From Desulfothermus sp964427155 (GTDB lineage: Bacteria > Desulfobacterota > Desulfovibrionia > Desulfovibrionales > Desulfothermaceae): DNA of 64,000 bases. The position numbers and the translations under genes are program-made. The stretch lies in NCBI GenBank assembly GCA_964427155.1, contig CAYRSC010000015.1, forward strand, positions 22,398 through 86,397, in the 5' to 3' direction. Every line of letters starts with the position of its first letter. Position 1 is the first letter of the stretch. The notes below the pieces were generated by a model. It was given only the letters and a program-made list of their open reading frames with translations, had not been told where the DNA came from and made no database searches. Of the stretch, positions 8,585 through 16,720 are shown piece after piece.

Positions 8585-9367
8585 CTATTTGCCTTTATAT
8601 TCTGGTTTCCTCTTTTCTCTAAACGCCCTGAGTCCCTCTAACCTGTCCTCTGTGGGTATGGTTATCCAATAGGCATTGGACTCTATGGCCAGCCCAGTAT
8701 TTATGTCCACCTCTATCCCTTTATTTATGGCATATTTTGCCTGCTCAATGGCAATGGGACCAGTCTCACATATCATGGATGCCATTTCCATGCATACGTC
8801 CATGAGCCCCTCCAGAGGGCATATCTTATTTACAAGACCAATGTCCAGGGCCTCCTTTGCATCCACACGTCTTCCAGTGAATATAAGTTCCTTTGCCTTT
8901 GCCCTTCCCACTATTCTAGGGAGCCTCTGGGTGCCTCCTGCACCAGGAATAATAGCAAGCCGGGTCTCAGTGAGACCCAGCGTTGCATTCTCTGAGGCAA
9001 TCCTTATATCACATGCCAGGGCAAGCTCTGTACCTCCCCCCAGGGCCACTCCATTTACCCCTGCAATCACAGGCTTGTTTAGATTTTCAATGTCAGTAAA
9101 GAGATTCCTGATGGTATAGATGAATTGCTTTACCCTGTCTTCGGGCATGGTGGCCCGCTCTTTGAGGTCTGCTCCTGCACAAAAGGCCCTATCTCCTGCG
9201 CCCGTGATGATAACCACCCGTATATCCCGTCTGGTTCTTATCTCGTCTATCTGGGATTTTAGGGCCATGAGCAAATCAAAGTTAAAGGCATTCATTACCC
9301 TGGGCCTGTTGAGAGTAAGGATACAGACCCTGTCTCTCTCCTCCCTGAGAAGTATCTCCTCTGACAT
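8585..9367 (-). CDS. Enoyl-CoA hydratase, methylglutaconyl-CoA hydratase (AUH)-like
   Basis: 260 residues of the crotonase family with the oxyanion-hole segments AFCAGADLKER near 65 and GVALGGGTELALACDIR near 105. The segment LTETRLAIIPGAGGTQRLPR near 130 and the tail TIPTEDRLEGLRAFREKRKP closely resemble mitochondrial AUH, the 3-methylglutaconyl-CoA hydratase of leucine breakdown; this comparison is from memory. Both catalytic acids expected for a hydratase (E in GGGTELALA and E in LTETRLA) are present. Neighbours are the carboxyltransferase downstream and an acyl-CoA ligase upstream, which supports hydration of methylglutaconyl-CoA to HMG-CoA. Confidence 0.87.
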   Translation of the reverse strand: MSEEILLREERDRVCILTLNRPRVMNAFNFDLLMALKSQIDEIRTRRDIRVVIITGAGDRAFCAGADLKERATMPEDRVKQFIYTIRNLFTDIENLNKPVIAGVNGVALGGGTELALACDIRIASENATLGLTETRLAIIPGAGGTQRLPRIVGRAKAKELIFTGRRVDAKEALDIGLVNKICPLEGLMDVCMEMASMICETGPIAIEQAKYAINKGIEVDINTGLAIESNAYWITIPTEDRLEGLRAFREKRKPEYKGK

Positions 9368-9391
9368 GGGAAAACCCCTTTGTTATTGGTT

Positions 9392-11077
9392 TTAAGCAGT
9401 CTCTACCCTGGCGTCCTCCTCTCTTCCTAAGAGTCTGGTTGCCTCTTCTCTGAGCTTGTATTTCTGGATCTTTCCACTTGCAGTGGTGGGATACTCATCC
9501 ACAAAGAAGAAGTAGGCCGGGATCTTGTGAAAGGCTATCTTGTCCTTGCAGAATTCCTTGAGCTCTTCTTCAGTGGCCATTTCCCCTTCCTTTAACTGCA
9601 CAAAGGCAACCACCTCTTCCCCATATTTTTTGCTGGGGACGCCAACCACCTGAACGTCCTTTATCTTTGGGTGTGTGTAGAGAAATTCCTCTATCTCCCT
9701 GGGATAGATATTCTCTCCACCCCTTATTATCATATCTTTTATACGTCCTGTGATCTTGCAATAGCCATTTTCGTCCATTACTGCAAGGTCTCCAGTGTGG
9801 AGCCAGCCATCCTCGTCAATGGCGTTTTTAGTGGCCTCTTCGTTTTTATAGTATCCCTTCATTACATGATATCCCCTTGTGCACAATTCCCCCTGAACCC
9901 CTGGAGGGACCTCTTCGCCTGTATCTATGTCCACTATCTTTACCTCCACATGAGGTAGGGCCCTTCCCACTGTGGATACCCTGAGCTCTATGGGGTCGTC
10001 GGTTCTGGTCTGGGTTATCACTGGAGAGGCCTCTGTTTGACCATAGGCAATGGTGATTTCCTTTGCCCCCATGACGTTTACTACCTTTTTCATCACCTCT
10101 ATGGGACAGGGGGAGCCTGCCATAATACCTGTGCGCAGGGAAGAGGTGTCATATTTCTTTTTCTCCATCTCCTCCAGCTCAGCAATAAACATGGTAGGTA
10201 CTCCATGAAGGGCAGTGCATTTTAGCTGTTCCACTGTCCTGAGCACTGCATCAGGCTTAAATGCCACCACCGGACACATGGTGGCCCCGGAAACCACACA
10301 CGTGAGCGTCCCTAGTACGCATCCAAAACAATGAAAGAATGGGACAGGGATACAAAGTTTGTCTGCAGGAGAGAATTTCATACACTCTGCAATGGACTTG
10401 GCGTTTCCAATAACATTGGTGTGAGTAAGCATTACCCCTTTGGGAAATCCTGTGGTCCCCGAGGTATATTGCATGTTTATTACCTCGTCTGGAGAGAGGG
10501 ATGCCTGCACCTTATCCAGTTCCTCGTCAGATATCTTCTTCCCCATCTCCACTATATCCCTCCAGTTATACATCCCAGGAGGGGTCTCCTCCCCAATGAA
10601 TACTATATTTTTTAGATAAGGAAGTTTTTCATTCTCCAACTTTCCAGGCTCAGAGTGTTTCAAGGTGGGACATACGTCATTTATTACGCGGATATACTCA
10701 TCCTCAGACCTTACACCTCCAATCATAAACAGGGTAGTGGTATCAGATTGTTTTAACAGATACTCCAGCTCAAAGGCCCGATAATTGGTGTTTACTGTTA
10801 CCAAGACCGCACCCATTTTGGGAGAACCAAACTGCAGATAGAGCCACTCGGGGACATTGTTTGCCCATATGGCAATGTGTTCTCCCTTTTTTACCCCTAG
10901 GGCCATAAGTCCTTTTGCCACATTGCGACACACCTCATTAAATTCCTTGTAGGTGTACCTCACCTCTGGCTCCAAGTATTCCACAGCCATCTGGTCTGGC
11001 ATCTGGGCTGCCACGATATCCACCAACTCTCCAATAGTGACCTTTCCAACCTCAAATTCTGGAAGCTTATAACTCAT
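9392..11077 (-). CDS. AMP-forming acyl-CoA ligase
   Basis: 561 residues of the adenylate-forming family. Motifs in order: YTSGTTGFPKGVM near 205, the aromatic PVPFFHCFG near 250, AYGQTEASP near 350, WLHTGDLAVMDENGY near 435, RIKDMIIRGGENIYP near 460 and the C-terminal catalytic lysine in TASGKIQK near 540. The pattern is that of medium-chain or ACSF2-type ligases. In this operon it would activate a free acid such as isovalerate before dehydrogenation; the acid is inferred only from the neighbours. Confidence 0.88.
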   Translation of the reverse strand: MSYKLPEFEVGKVTIGELVDIVAAQMPDQMAVEYLEPEVRYTYKEFNEVCRNVAKGLMALGVKKGEHIAIWANNVPEWLYLQFGSPKMGAVLVTVNTNYRAFELEYLLKQSDTTTLFMIGGVRSEDEYIRVINDVCPTLKHSEPGKLENEKLPYLKNIVFIGEETPPGMYNWRDIVEMGKKISDEELDKVQASLSPDEVINMQYTSGTTGFPKGVMLTHTNVIGNAKSIAECMKFSPADKLCIPVPFFHCFGCVLGTLTCVVSGATMCPVVAFKPDAVLRTVEQLKCTALHGVPTMFIAELEEMEKKKYDTSSLRTGIMAGSPCPIEVMKKVVNVMGAKEITIAYGQTEASPVITQTRTDDPIELRVSTVGRALPHVEVKIVDIDTGEEVPPGVQGELCTRGYHVMKGYYKNEEATKNAIDEDGWLHTGDLAVMDENGYCKITGRIKDMIIRGGENIYPREIEEFLYTHPKIKDVQVVGVPSKKYGEEVVAFVQLKEGEMATEEELKEFCKDKIAFHKIPAYFFFVDEYPTTASGKIQKYKLREEATRLLGREEDARVETA

Positions 11078-11134
11078 ATACTCCCCCTCCTTAAATGTTT
11101 TTTTGTTATATTCCCCATACTATCCTAAACACTA

Positions 11135-12283
11135 TTAACACCCAATATATCTGGAGATGACAATCCTCTGGACCTCAGAGGTGCCTTCCCCGATATCCAA
11201 TATCTTCTGATCCCGGTAGAACCTCTCCACATCATATTCCCTCATGAGACCATATCCCCCATGAATCTGGACCGCTTTATCCACCACCCGCCCCATGAGT
11301 TCAGAGCAATATAGTTTTGCCATAGCGGCATATTTTGCAAAAGGCCTGTTGTTATCCCTGAGCCAGCAGGCCTTGTACAATAGATTCCTGGCACATTCTA
11401 TCTCTGTGGCACAGTCTGCAAGCTTAAAGGCAATGGCCTGAAATTTAGAGATTGGTTGCCCAAACTGCACACGTTGTTTTGCATACTTAAGGGCCTTCTC
11501 ATAGGCGCCCTCTGCTCCCCCAAGTCCCATGGCCGCTATGGAGAGTCTCCCTCCATCAAGGGTCTGCAACATCTGTTTAAATCCATCCCCCCTTTTCCCA
11601 AGGAGGTTTTCCTCTGGAACCCTTACATTGTCAAAAAATAATTCAGCAGTATTGGATGCCCTCCACATCATCTTTCCGTGAATGGTCTTTGCTGTAAATC
11701 CCTTGGTGCCATGCTCCACCAGAAAACATGTGTACTCTGGTCTCCCATCATCTCGCTTCCCTGTTACCGCCTGGACAGTTACCCCTAGAGATATCTCTGT
11801 GGAGGCGTTGGTGATAAATATCTTGGAGCCATTTATGACCCAGTGATTTCCGTCCTTAACAGCAGTGGTCTTGGTCCCCCCAGCATCAGAGCCTGCACTT
11901 GGTTCAGTGAGACCAAATCCCCACAGGGCCTCTCCTGAGCACAACTTGGGAAGATACTTCTTTTTTTGTTCTTCAGAACCAAAATAGTATATAGGACCAA
12001 TCCCCAGGGAATTGCCCGCGGCAATAGTGGCCGCATGAGAGGCGTCCACCTTTGCCAGTTCCTCCACTGCAATTATATAGGAGAGATAATCCAGCCCCTG
12101 TCCACCATATTTTTCAGAAACAAACATCCCAAAAAGACCTATCTCTCCCATCTTTCTGGTAATCTCCACAGAAAATTCTTCCTTTTCGTCCAATTCCTGG
12201 GCCCTGGGAGCTATCTCCTTAAGGGCAAATTTCCTCACTTCCCTTTTTATCATTTCCTGCTCTTTGGTAAGATCAAAGTCCAT
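11135..12283 (-). CDS. Acyl-CoA dehydrogenase (probable isovaleryl-CoA step)
   Basis: 382 residues, the standard length. LTKEQEMIKREVRKFA opens the N-terminal domain, FGLTEPSAGSDAGG near 130 and FITNASTE mark the FAD site, and IHGGYGLMREYDVERFYRDQKILDIGEGTSEVQR closes the protein in two conserved stretches. The glutamate in GEGTSE is the catalytic base position of short-chain and glutaryl-CoA enzymes; in human isovaleryl-CoA dehydrogenase this position is not Glu. So the fold assignment is firm, while the isovaleryl-CoA assignment rests on neighbours (methylcrotonyl-CoA carboxylase type subunit, AUH-like hydratase, HMG-CoA lyase). AAGGAGGGGGT precedes the ATG. Confidence 0.9.
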   Translation of the reverse strand: MDFDLTKEQEMIKREVRKFALKEIAPRAQELDEKEEFSVEITRKMGEIGLFGMFVSEKYGGQGLDYLSYIIAVEELAKVDASHAATIAAGNSLGIGPIYYFGSEEQKKKYLPKLCSGEALWGFGLTEPSAGSDAGGTKTTAVKDGNHWVINGSKIFITNASTEISLGVTVQAVTGKRDDGRPEYTCFLVEHGTKGFTAKTIHGKMMWRASNTAELFFDNVRVPEENLLGKRGDGFKQMLQTLDGGRLSIAAMGLGGAEGAYEKALKYAKQRVQFGQPISKFQAIAFKLADCATEIECARNLLYKACWLRDNNRPFAKYAAMAKLYCSELMGRVVDKAVQIHGGYGLMREYDVERFYRDQKILDIGEGTSEVQRIVISRYIGC

Positions 12284-12305
12284 ACCCCCTCCTTAGAATT
12301 AGGTT

Positions 12306-13184
12306 TTATGTTAAAGAGGCCAAGGTTTTGTTAAACACCTGGGTACAATGCTCTACCATAGACTTTTCAATGCCAGTGGCTATATTTAACCTTAAAAATA
12401 GGTCCAATGCCTCTTCTGTGCAGATATTTTGTCTAAAATTATCCATAAAGGGACACCCCCCGATCCCCCCAAAACAGGTGTCAAACCGATATACCCCCAT
12501 GAGAAGGGCCGTATAGAGGTTCACCATGGCCAGAGATCTTTCCCCATGAAAATGAAGTGTAAGTCTATCCAGAGGAATCCGCTTCATCACCTCCTTTAAT
12601 ACATCCTTCACCTCCAGGGGACCAGCTACAGAGGCAGTATCTGCCAAAACCACCTCATCTATCCCCTCCTTTAAAAAGACGTCCAGTATCTCATGGATCT
12701 GTGTGAGGGGAGGTCTCTTATCTTCCAGGGTGCCAAAACTACACTGAATACTGCCCCTCACGTATAGACCCCTTTCTTTTGCCTCTACTACCATCTCGGA
12801 TGTCTGGGCAAGGGCATCCCTATAGGTCATTCTTGCATTTTTCCTGCTAAATTCATCACTTGCTGAAAGGGAGATCTCAACCCCTCCTATGCCAGAGTCA
12901 AAGGCCCTCTCCAATCCCTTCCTGTTTAACACCAGACCAGTTAATATGATATCCTTTCTGTAATCCCCAAGGGCCCTCACCACCTCCTCTGCGTCCTTAA
13001 ACTGAGGGACCCTGGCGGGATTTACAAAAGAGGTTATCTGGATATTGGATATACCTGCCTCTATAAGGCCCTTGATGGTCTCTATTTTAAGGGAGGTGGG
13101 AATGGGGTGGGGGAGTGACTGGAACCCATCTCTCGGTCCTACCTCTATAAGAATCGCTTTCAGTGGAACTAATAGCTCATTCAT
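12306..13184 (-). CDS. Hydroxymethylglutaryl-CoA lyase
   Basis: 292 residues, typical of bacterial HMG-CoA lyases. IEVGPRDGFQSLP near residue 13 supplies the metal and substrate Asp and Arg, TSFVNPARVPQFKDAEEV near 50 is characteristic, LTLHFHGERS near 205 holds the HxH metal ligands, and the catalytic-loop cysteine is in GGIGGCPF near 240. It cleaves HMG-CoA to acetyl-CoA and acetoacetate. It is the first gene of the operon; the Shine-Dalgarno (CTGATTTACC) is weak. The segment after GGCPF (MDNFRQNICTEEAL) differs from the usual YAKGATGN type loop, which may alter specificity. Confidence 0.87.
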   Translation of the reverse strand: MNELLVPLKAILIEVGPRDGFQSLPHPIPTSLKIETIKGLIEAGISNIQITSFVNPARVPQFKDAEEVVRALGDYRKDIILTGLVLNRKGLERAFDSGIGGVEISLSASDEFSRKNARMTYRDALAQTSEMVVEAKERGLYVRGSIQCSFGTLEDKRPPLTQIHEILDVFLKEGIDEVVLADTASVAGPLEVKDVLKEVMKRIPLDRLTLHFHGERSLAMVNLYTALLMGVYRFDTCFGGIGGCPFMDNFRQNICTEEALDLFLRLNIATGIEKSMVEHCTQVFNKTLASLT

Positions 13185-13231
13185 TTCAGGTAAATCAGTT
13201 TCAATTTAAAACAGTGTTCTCTTTATTTAAC

Positions 13232-13260
13232 ATTTTGCATCAAAACCCTTTTTTTGTCAA
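13232..13260 (-). promoter_or_regulatory. Sigma-70-like promoter of the acyl-CoA operon, with overlapping palindrome
   Basis: On the minus strand TTGACA (13255-13260) is followed by exactly 17 bp and CAAAAT (13232-13237), about 48 bp before the HMG-CoA lyase start. The 13-bp palindrome TTTTGCATCAAAA (13233-13245) covers the -10 box and is a candidate operator, perhaps for the XRE-cupin protein of the same operon. No equally clear promoter is seen for the divergent synthetase at 13471; the rest of 13185-13470 is AT-rich without other features. Confidence 0.6.
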
Positions 13261-13470
13261 TAAGATGGGAAAAAAGTAAATACTGTGTCTTTATCTATAT
13301 CCTGGTCAAAAATAGGAGTTGATAGTTTTTTTGAAAAGGATTAGGAGGTCAAAATATTGTGTGAGGTCTATTTAAACCCCAAACCCTGCCTGTTATGGTT
13401 CAATGTGCTAACAAAATGCTGGGCCGAGATTTAGGGCACTGTCTCCAACCTATAGCATAAGGAGGTTTTT

Positions 13471-15618
13471 ATGTCTGGGCTGGATTCCATATTCTCTCCT
13501 GCATCCATTGCAGTAATAGGGGCATCCACCACCCCTGGAAAGGTGGGTCATGACATCTTTTTGAATATCCTGAAAGGTGGGTATAAGGGTGTCCTTTTTC
13601 CTGTAAATCCCAGGGCAAAGGCCGTACTCAGTGTAAAGGCCTATCCTTCAGTGCTTCAGATCCCTGATGAGGTGGACCTCTCCTTTATTATCCTTCCCCC
13701 TCGTCTCGCCCTGGATGCAGTAAAACAGTCAATTGAAAAAGGGGTGGGGGGGATAGTGATAGTATCTGCGGGATTTAAGGAGGTAGGGGGAGAGGGTGCT
13801 GAGATAGAAAGAGAGATAGTGGAGGTGTGCAGAGAGGCAGGAGTGAGGCTTGTGGGTCCCAACTGTCTTGGTGTGATAAATCCCCTCTCCAATGTCCAGC
13901 TAAATGCCAGTTTTTCCCGCAGGATGCCGCAACCTGGTAAGATATCCTTTATTTCGCAAAGTGGGGCCCTATGTACTGCAGTACTGGACTTTGCCGCTGA
14001 TAGAGACTTTGGTTTTTCCAAATTTATCTCCATTGGAAATAAGGCCGATGTGGATGAGGTGGACCTCCTCAACTACTTTTATGAGGACCCTGACACAGAA
14101 GTAATAATGATATATCTTGAGGAACTAAGAAGGGCCCATGAATTTATCCAGGTGGCCAAAAAGGTTACCTCGGGGATGAAACCCAAACCCCTATTGGTGA
14201 TAAAATCGGGCCGTACCAGTGCAGGGGCAAGGGCGGCAGCCTCTCACACTGGTGCTATTGCAGGGTCTGATGCAGTATATCAGGCCATATTTGAACAGAC
14301 GGGTATAATCAGGGCAGAGACCATAAATGAGCTTTTTGATTTTGCCACTGCATTTACCTACAAAAGTGAAACTCCCCTTGGGAAACTGCGCACCAAGGTA
14401 CCCTCGGGAAACAGGGTGGCCATTATCACCAACGCCGGAGGTCCCGGCATAGTGGCCACAGATGTGACAGTAACAACTGGTCTCAGATTGGCAGAATTTA
14501 CAAAAGAGACTACTGAGGCATTAAGAGAATTCCTGCCCTCCACAGCCAATATTCACAATCCTGTGGATGTAATAGGGGATGCAACCTCAGATAGATATGA
14601 AAATGCCCTGAGGGTAGTTATCTCTGACCCCAATGTGGATGGGGCCCTGGTCATATTAACCCCTCAATCCATGACAGATGCCCTTGCCACTGCAGAGGCC
14701 ATTGTGAGGATAGCCTCCACCACCAGTAAGCCCATTGTATGTTGTTTTATGGGAGTAATTGATGTGTCTCCAGGAGTAGAATATCTTCAGAAACATGGAT
14801 ATCCCGTGTTTAGCTTTCCTGAAAACGCCGCAAAGGCCCTGGGTGCACTCTATAAATTTAACACCTGGCTCCACAGAGAGACCTATGAAGAAATAGAACC
14901 AGAATATGAGAGAGAAAAGGTAGAAGGGATCATCTCTTCCCACATTCAACAGGGCTCCCTTCACCTGGGAGAATTTGATTCTCTGGAGATATTAAAGGCC
15001 TATGGTTTTAAGACCCTTCCCATGGAGATTGCATCCTCCCCAGAGGAGGCGGTGTCCATTTCTCAGAGGATTGGCTATCCAGTGGTGATGAAGATAGTAT
15101 CGCCAGATATTCTTCATAAATCAGATGCAGGAGGAGTAAAGGTGGGACTTGAAGAAGAGGAAGATATTAGAGATGCATTTAACAAGATAGTGGAGAATGC
15201 AAAGAAGTATAAACCTGATGCCCAGATTCGTGGAGTATTGGTACAGAAGATGGCCTCCAAAGGGGTAGAGGTCATACTGGGGGCAATGAGATATCCCAGA
15301 TTTGGTCCCCTGGTGATGTTTGGATTTGGAGGAATATTTGTGGAGGTATTCAGGGATGTATCCTTCAGGCTTGCACCTTTTACCAGAGGAGATGCCAGAA
15401 GGATGATAAAGGGGATAAAGGCCTATAAGCTCTTAAAAGGCTTTCGTGGACAACCTCCTTGTGATATAGAAGAACTAGAGAGACTCCTGGTAATTATGTC
15501 CCACATGATGGTAAATCATCCTGAGATTAAGGAGATGGATATAAATCCCCTTATAGTACATCCTGAGGGGGAAGGGGCCACTGTGGCAGATTGCAGGATT
15601 ATTCTCCAAGAGCCTTAA
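13471..15618 (+). CDS. ADP-forming acyl-CoA (acetyl-CoA) synthetase, fused alpha-beta
   Basis: 715 residues. Residues 1 to about 465 are the alpha part: CoA-binding Rossmann domain (IAVIGASTTPGKVGH), VGPNCLGVINP near 130, SFISQSGALCTA near 160 and SHTGAIAGSD near 250, whose histidine is the phosphorylated residue in this family. Residues about 480-715 are the ATP-grasp beta part (ILKAYGFKTLP, VVMKIVSPDILHKSDAGGVKVG, MDINPLIVHP). The enzyme makes ATP from ADP, phosphate and acyl-CoA in anaerobes. It has AAGGAGG before the ATG and is divergent from the acyl-CoA oxidation operon whose acetyl-CoA (or another acyl-CoA) it could convert to acid plus ATP. DUF1638 follows after 29 bp. Confidence 0.92.
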   Translation: MSGLDSIFSPASIAVIGASTTPGKVGHDIFLNILKGGYKGVLFPVNPRAKAVLSVKAYPSVLQIPDEVDLSFIILPPRLALDAVKQSIEKGVGGIVIVSAGFKEVGGEGAEIEREIVEVCREAGVRLVGPNCLGVINPLSNVQLNASFSRRMPQPGKISFISQSGALCTAVLDFAADRDFGFSKFISIGNKADVDEVDLLNYFYEDPDTEVIMIYLEELRRAHEFIQVAKKVTSGMKPKPLLVIKSGRTSAGARAAASHTGAIAGSDAVYQAIFEQTGIIRAETINELFDFATAFTYKSETPLGKLRTKVPSGNRVAIITNAGGPGIVATDVTVTTGLRLAEFTKETTEALREFLPSTANIHNPVDVIGDATSDRYENALRVVISDPNVDGALVILTPQSMTDALATAEAIVRIASTTSKPIVCCFMGVIDVSPGVEYLQKHGYPVFSFPENAAKALGALYKFNTWLHRETYEEIEPEYEREKVEGIISSHIQQGSLHLGEFDSLEILKAYGFKTLPMEIASSPEEAVSISQRIGYPVVMKIVSPDILHKSDAGGVKVGLEEEEDIRDAFNKIVENAKKYKPDAQIRGVLVQKMASKGVEVILGAMRYPRFGPLVMFGFGGIFVEVFRDVSFRLAPFTRGDARRMIKGIKAYKLLKGFRGQPPCDIEELERLLVIMSHMMVNHPEIKEMDINPLIVHPEGEGATVADCRIILQEP

Positions 15619-15647
15619 GGTATTAAAAATTATAGGAGAGAATAAAG

Positions 15648-16307
15648 ATGAAGAGATTTTCTTTTTCTGAGATTGCCATTGTATCCTGTGGGACTCTCAG
15701 TCTGGAGATAAGACACCTGCAGGAAGAGGGATTTCTGGATACAGAAAAGGTCTTTTTTACTACACCGGGCCTGCATCAGGACATAAAAGAGCTGGAGAGA
15801 CAATTGCTCGCCAGAATAGAGAAGGCCACAGCAGGTACAAAGGGGGTCTTGGTGATATACGGGGGAAAATTTTGCTATGTAAATGCAGATAATCCAACCA
15901 GGACCATTGACAAGATTATATCAGAGAGTGGGGCAAATATAAGGAGAATAAATGCCACCCATTGTATGGATATGCTTGCAAGTGAAGAGGAAAGGGAGAG
16001 GATAGCCCAGGAGATGGCAGGGGGAGAAAAGGTATGGTGGATGACCCCTGGCTGGGTAAAATTTAAGTCCCATGTCTTTAAAGGGTGGGATAAGGCCATG
16101 GCCAATGAGAATTTTCCCCGTCACAGTGGTGGGGCAATTGTCCTGGATGGGATTGGATTTATGGAAAAGTATATGGCAGAAAATCCTGAAGATTTTCTGG
16201 AGTATTGTGATTGGATGGGTATCCCCATGCAGGCATATCCCATCTCCCTGGATAGATTTAAGGGTCTCATACAGGAACAGGCGGAGAGATTATTGAGAGG
16301 GGATTAA
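15648..16307 (+). CDS. DUF1638 domain protein
   Basis: 219 residues matching my recollection of the DUF1638 family: N-terminal IAIVSCGTLSLEI, GVLVIYGGKFC near 65, NATHCMDMLASEEER near 105, and a motif-rich centre with WWMTPGWVK near 135. Several conserved cysteines (in SCGTL, GKFC, THCMDML) could bind a metal or cofactor. The biochemical function is not known; family members are often found near corrinoid methyltransferase genes in methanogens and acetogens. Here it is co-transcribed with the ADP-forming synthetase (29-bp gap, AGGAGAG site), and a cobalamin riboswitch on the opposite strand points at its 3' end, which makes a B12-related role worth considering. Confidence 0.75.
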   Translation: MKRFSFSEIAIVSCGTLSLEIRHLQEEGFLDTEKVFFTTPGLHQDIKELERQLLARIEKATAGTKGVLVIYGGKFCYVNADNPTRTIDKIISESGANIRRINATHCMDMLASEEERERIAQEMAGGEKVWWMTPGWVKFKSHVFKGWDKAMANENFPRHSGGAIVLDGIGFMEKYMAENPEDFLEYCDWMGIPMQAYPISLDRFKGLIQEQAERLLRGD

Positions 16308-16317
16308 AGAAAGAAAG

Positions 16318-16372
16318 GGACCTGAATTCGCCATAAGGGAGGATTTGAAATGGTATTTACGAATTCAGGTCC
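16318..16372 (+). terminator. Inverted repeat behind DUF1638
   Basis: Perfect 13-bp arms GGACCTGAATTCG (16318-16330) and CGAATTCAGGTCC (16360-16372) with a 29-nt loop, 10 bp after the DUF1638 stop. On the plus strand the trailing sequence has no clear U tract; on the minus strand the arm is followed by CCTTTCTTTCTTT. It could stop transcription from either side, protecting DUF1638 from the opposing riboswitch transcript. Function is inferred. Confidence 0.5.
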
Positions 16373-16395
16373 TATGTTAAAGAGTGCTTTGGGCC

Positions 16396-16437
16396 AAAAA
16401 AAATCCCCGACACCCATAAGAGGAGGGTCCCAGGGAT
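16396..16437 (-). terminator. Rho-independent terminator of the cobalamin riboswitch transcript
   Basis: On the minus strand ATCCCTGGGACCC (16425-16437) pairs with GGGTGTCGGGGAT (16403-16415) around a 9-nt loop, with one mismatch and two G-U pairs, then a run of eight T (16396-16403). It lies about 60 nt after the aptamer, the spacing expected of a riboswitch expression platform. A small hairpin with CTTCTCC/GGAGAAG arms (16475-16496) lies between aptamer and terminator. Confidence 0.85.
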
Positions 16438-16499
16438 CTCCCGTTTTCATCCCCACACAAATCAACCCCTCTCCCTTCTCCTGCAACCGGGAGAAGAAA

Positions 16500-16650
16500 G
16501 CCTTTCAGGCAGGTCTTCTGACTCCAGGATCCTCCTACTTGCTGCGCCTTCCCCCTTTTTCAGGAGTGGCATCTGCAGCTTTCGTCCCCTGTCACAGCCG
16601 CGGGCCGGTCTCCGAATCTCACGGAAGTTCCCTTTTAAGCCCTTAAAGGC
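16500..16650 (-). ncRNA. Cobalamin riboswitch without a downstream gene
   Basis: Reading the minus strand from 16650: P1 arm GCCTTT, then TTAAAAGGGAA, GTGAGATTCGGAGACC, GCTGTGACAGGGGACGAAA, GCCACTCCTG, GGGGGAAGGCGC, GGAGTCAGAAGACCTGCC and the closing P1 arm AAAGGC at 16500. These are the conserved elements of the Rfam cobalamin (AdoCbl) riboswitch in the right order, including the B12-box-like segment and the GCCACT core. It has its own promoter and its own terminator. Past the terminator the strand runs antisense to DUF1638; no B12 synthesis or transport gene follows. Details under findings. Confidence 0.92.
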
Positions 16651-16668
16651 ACCTGACGAATAGATATA

Positions 16669-16697
16669 TCTATATCCAAGAAGGGGAGTAAAGTCAA
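16669..16697 (-). promoter_or_regulatory. Promoter of the orphan cobalamin riboswitch
   Basis: TTGACT (16692-16697), 17-bp spacer, TATAGA (16669-16674) on the minus strand. The predicted transcript start near 16662 is only about 12 nt before the P1 stem of the aptamer. It sits in the 70 bp after dapF, so the riboswitch need not rely on dapF transcription. Confidence 0.75.
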
Positions 16698-16720
16698 GGT
16701 GGTGGTTAGGGAAAGGGGGC

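Noticed and set aside
12306..13184. HMG-CoA lyase as isopropylmalate synthase or citramalate synthase
   Set aside because: Length, the HFHGERS and GGIGGCPF loop and neighbours all fit HMG-CoA lyase better.
16304..16486. Short minus-strand reading frame behind the cobalamin riboswitch
   Set aside because: It spans the terminator hairpin, its T run and the second inverted repeat; the predicted peptide matches nothing I recognise. It could only be made in read-through transcripts.
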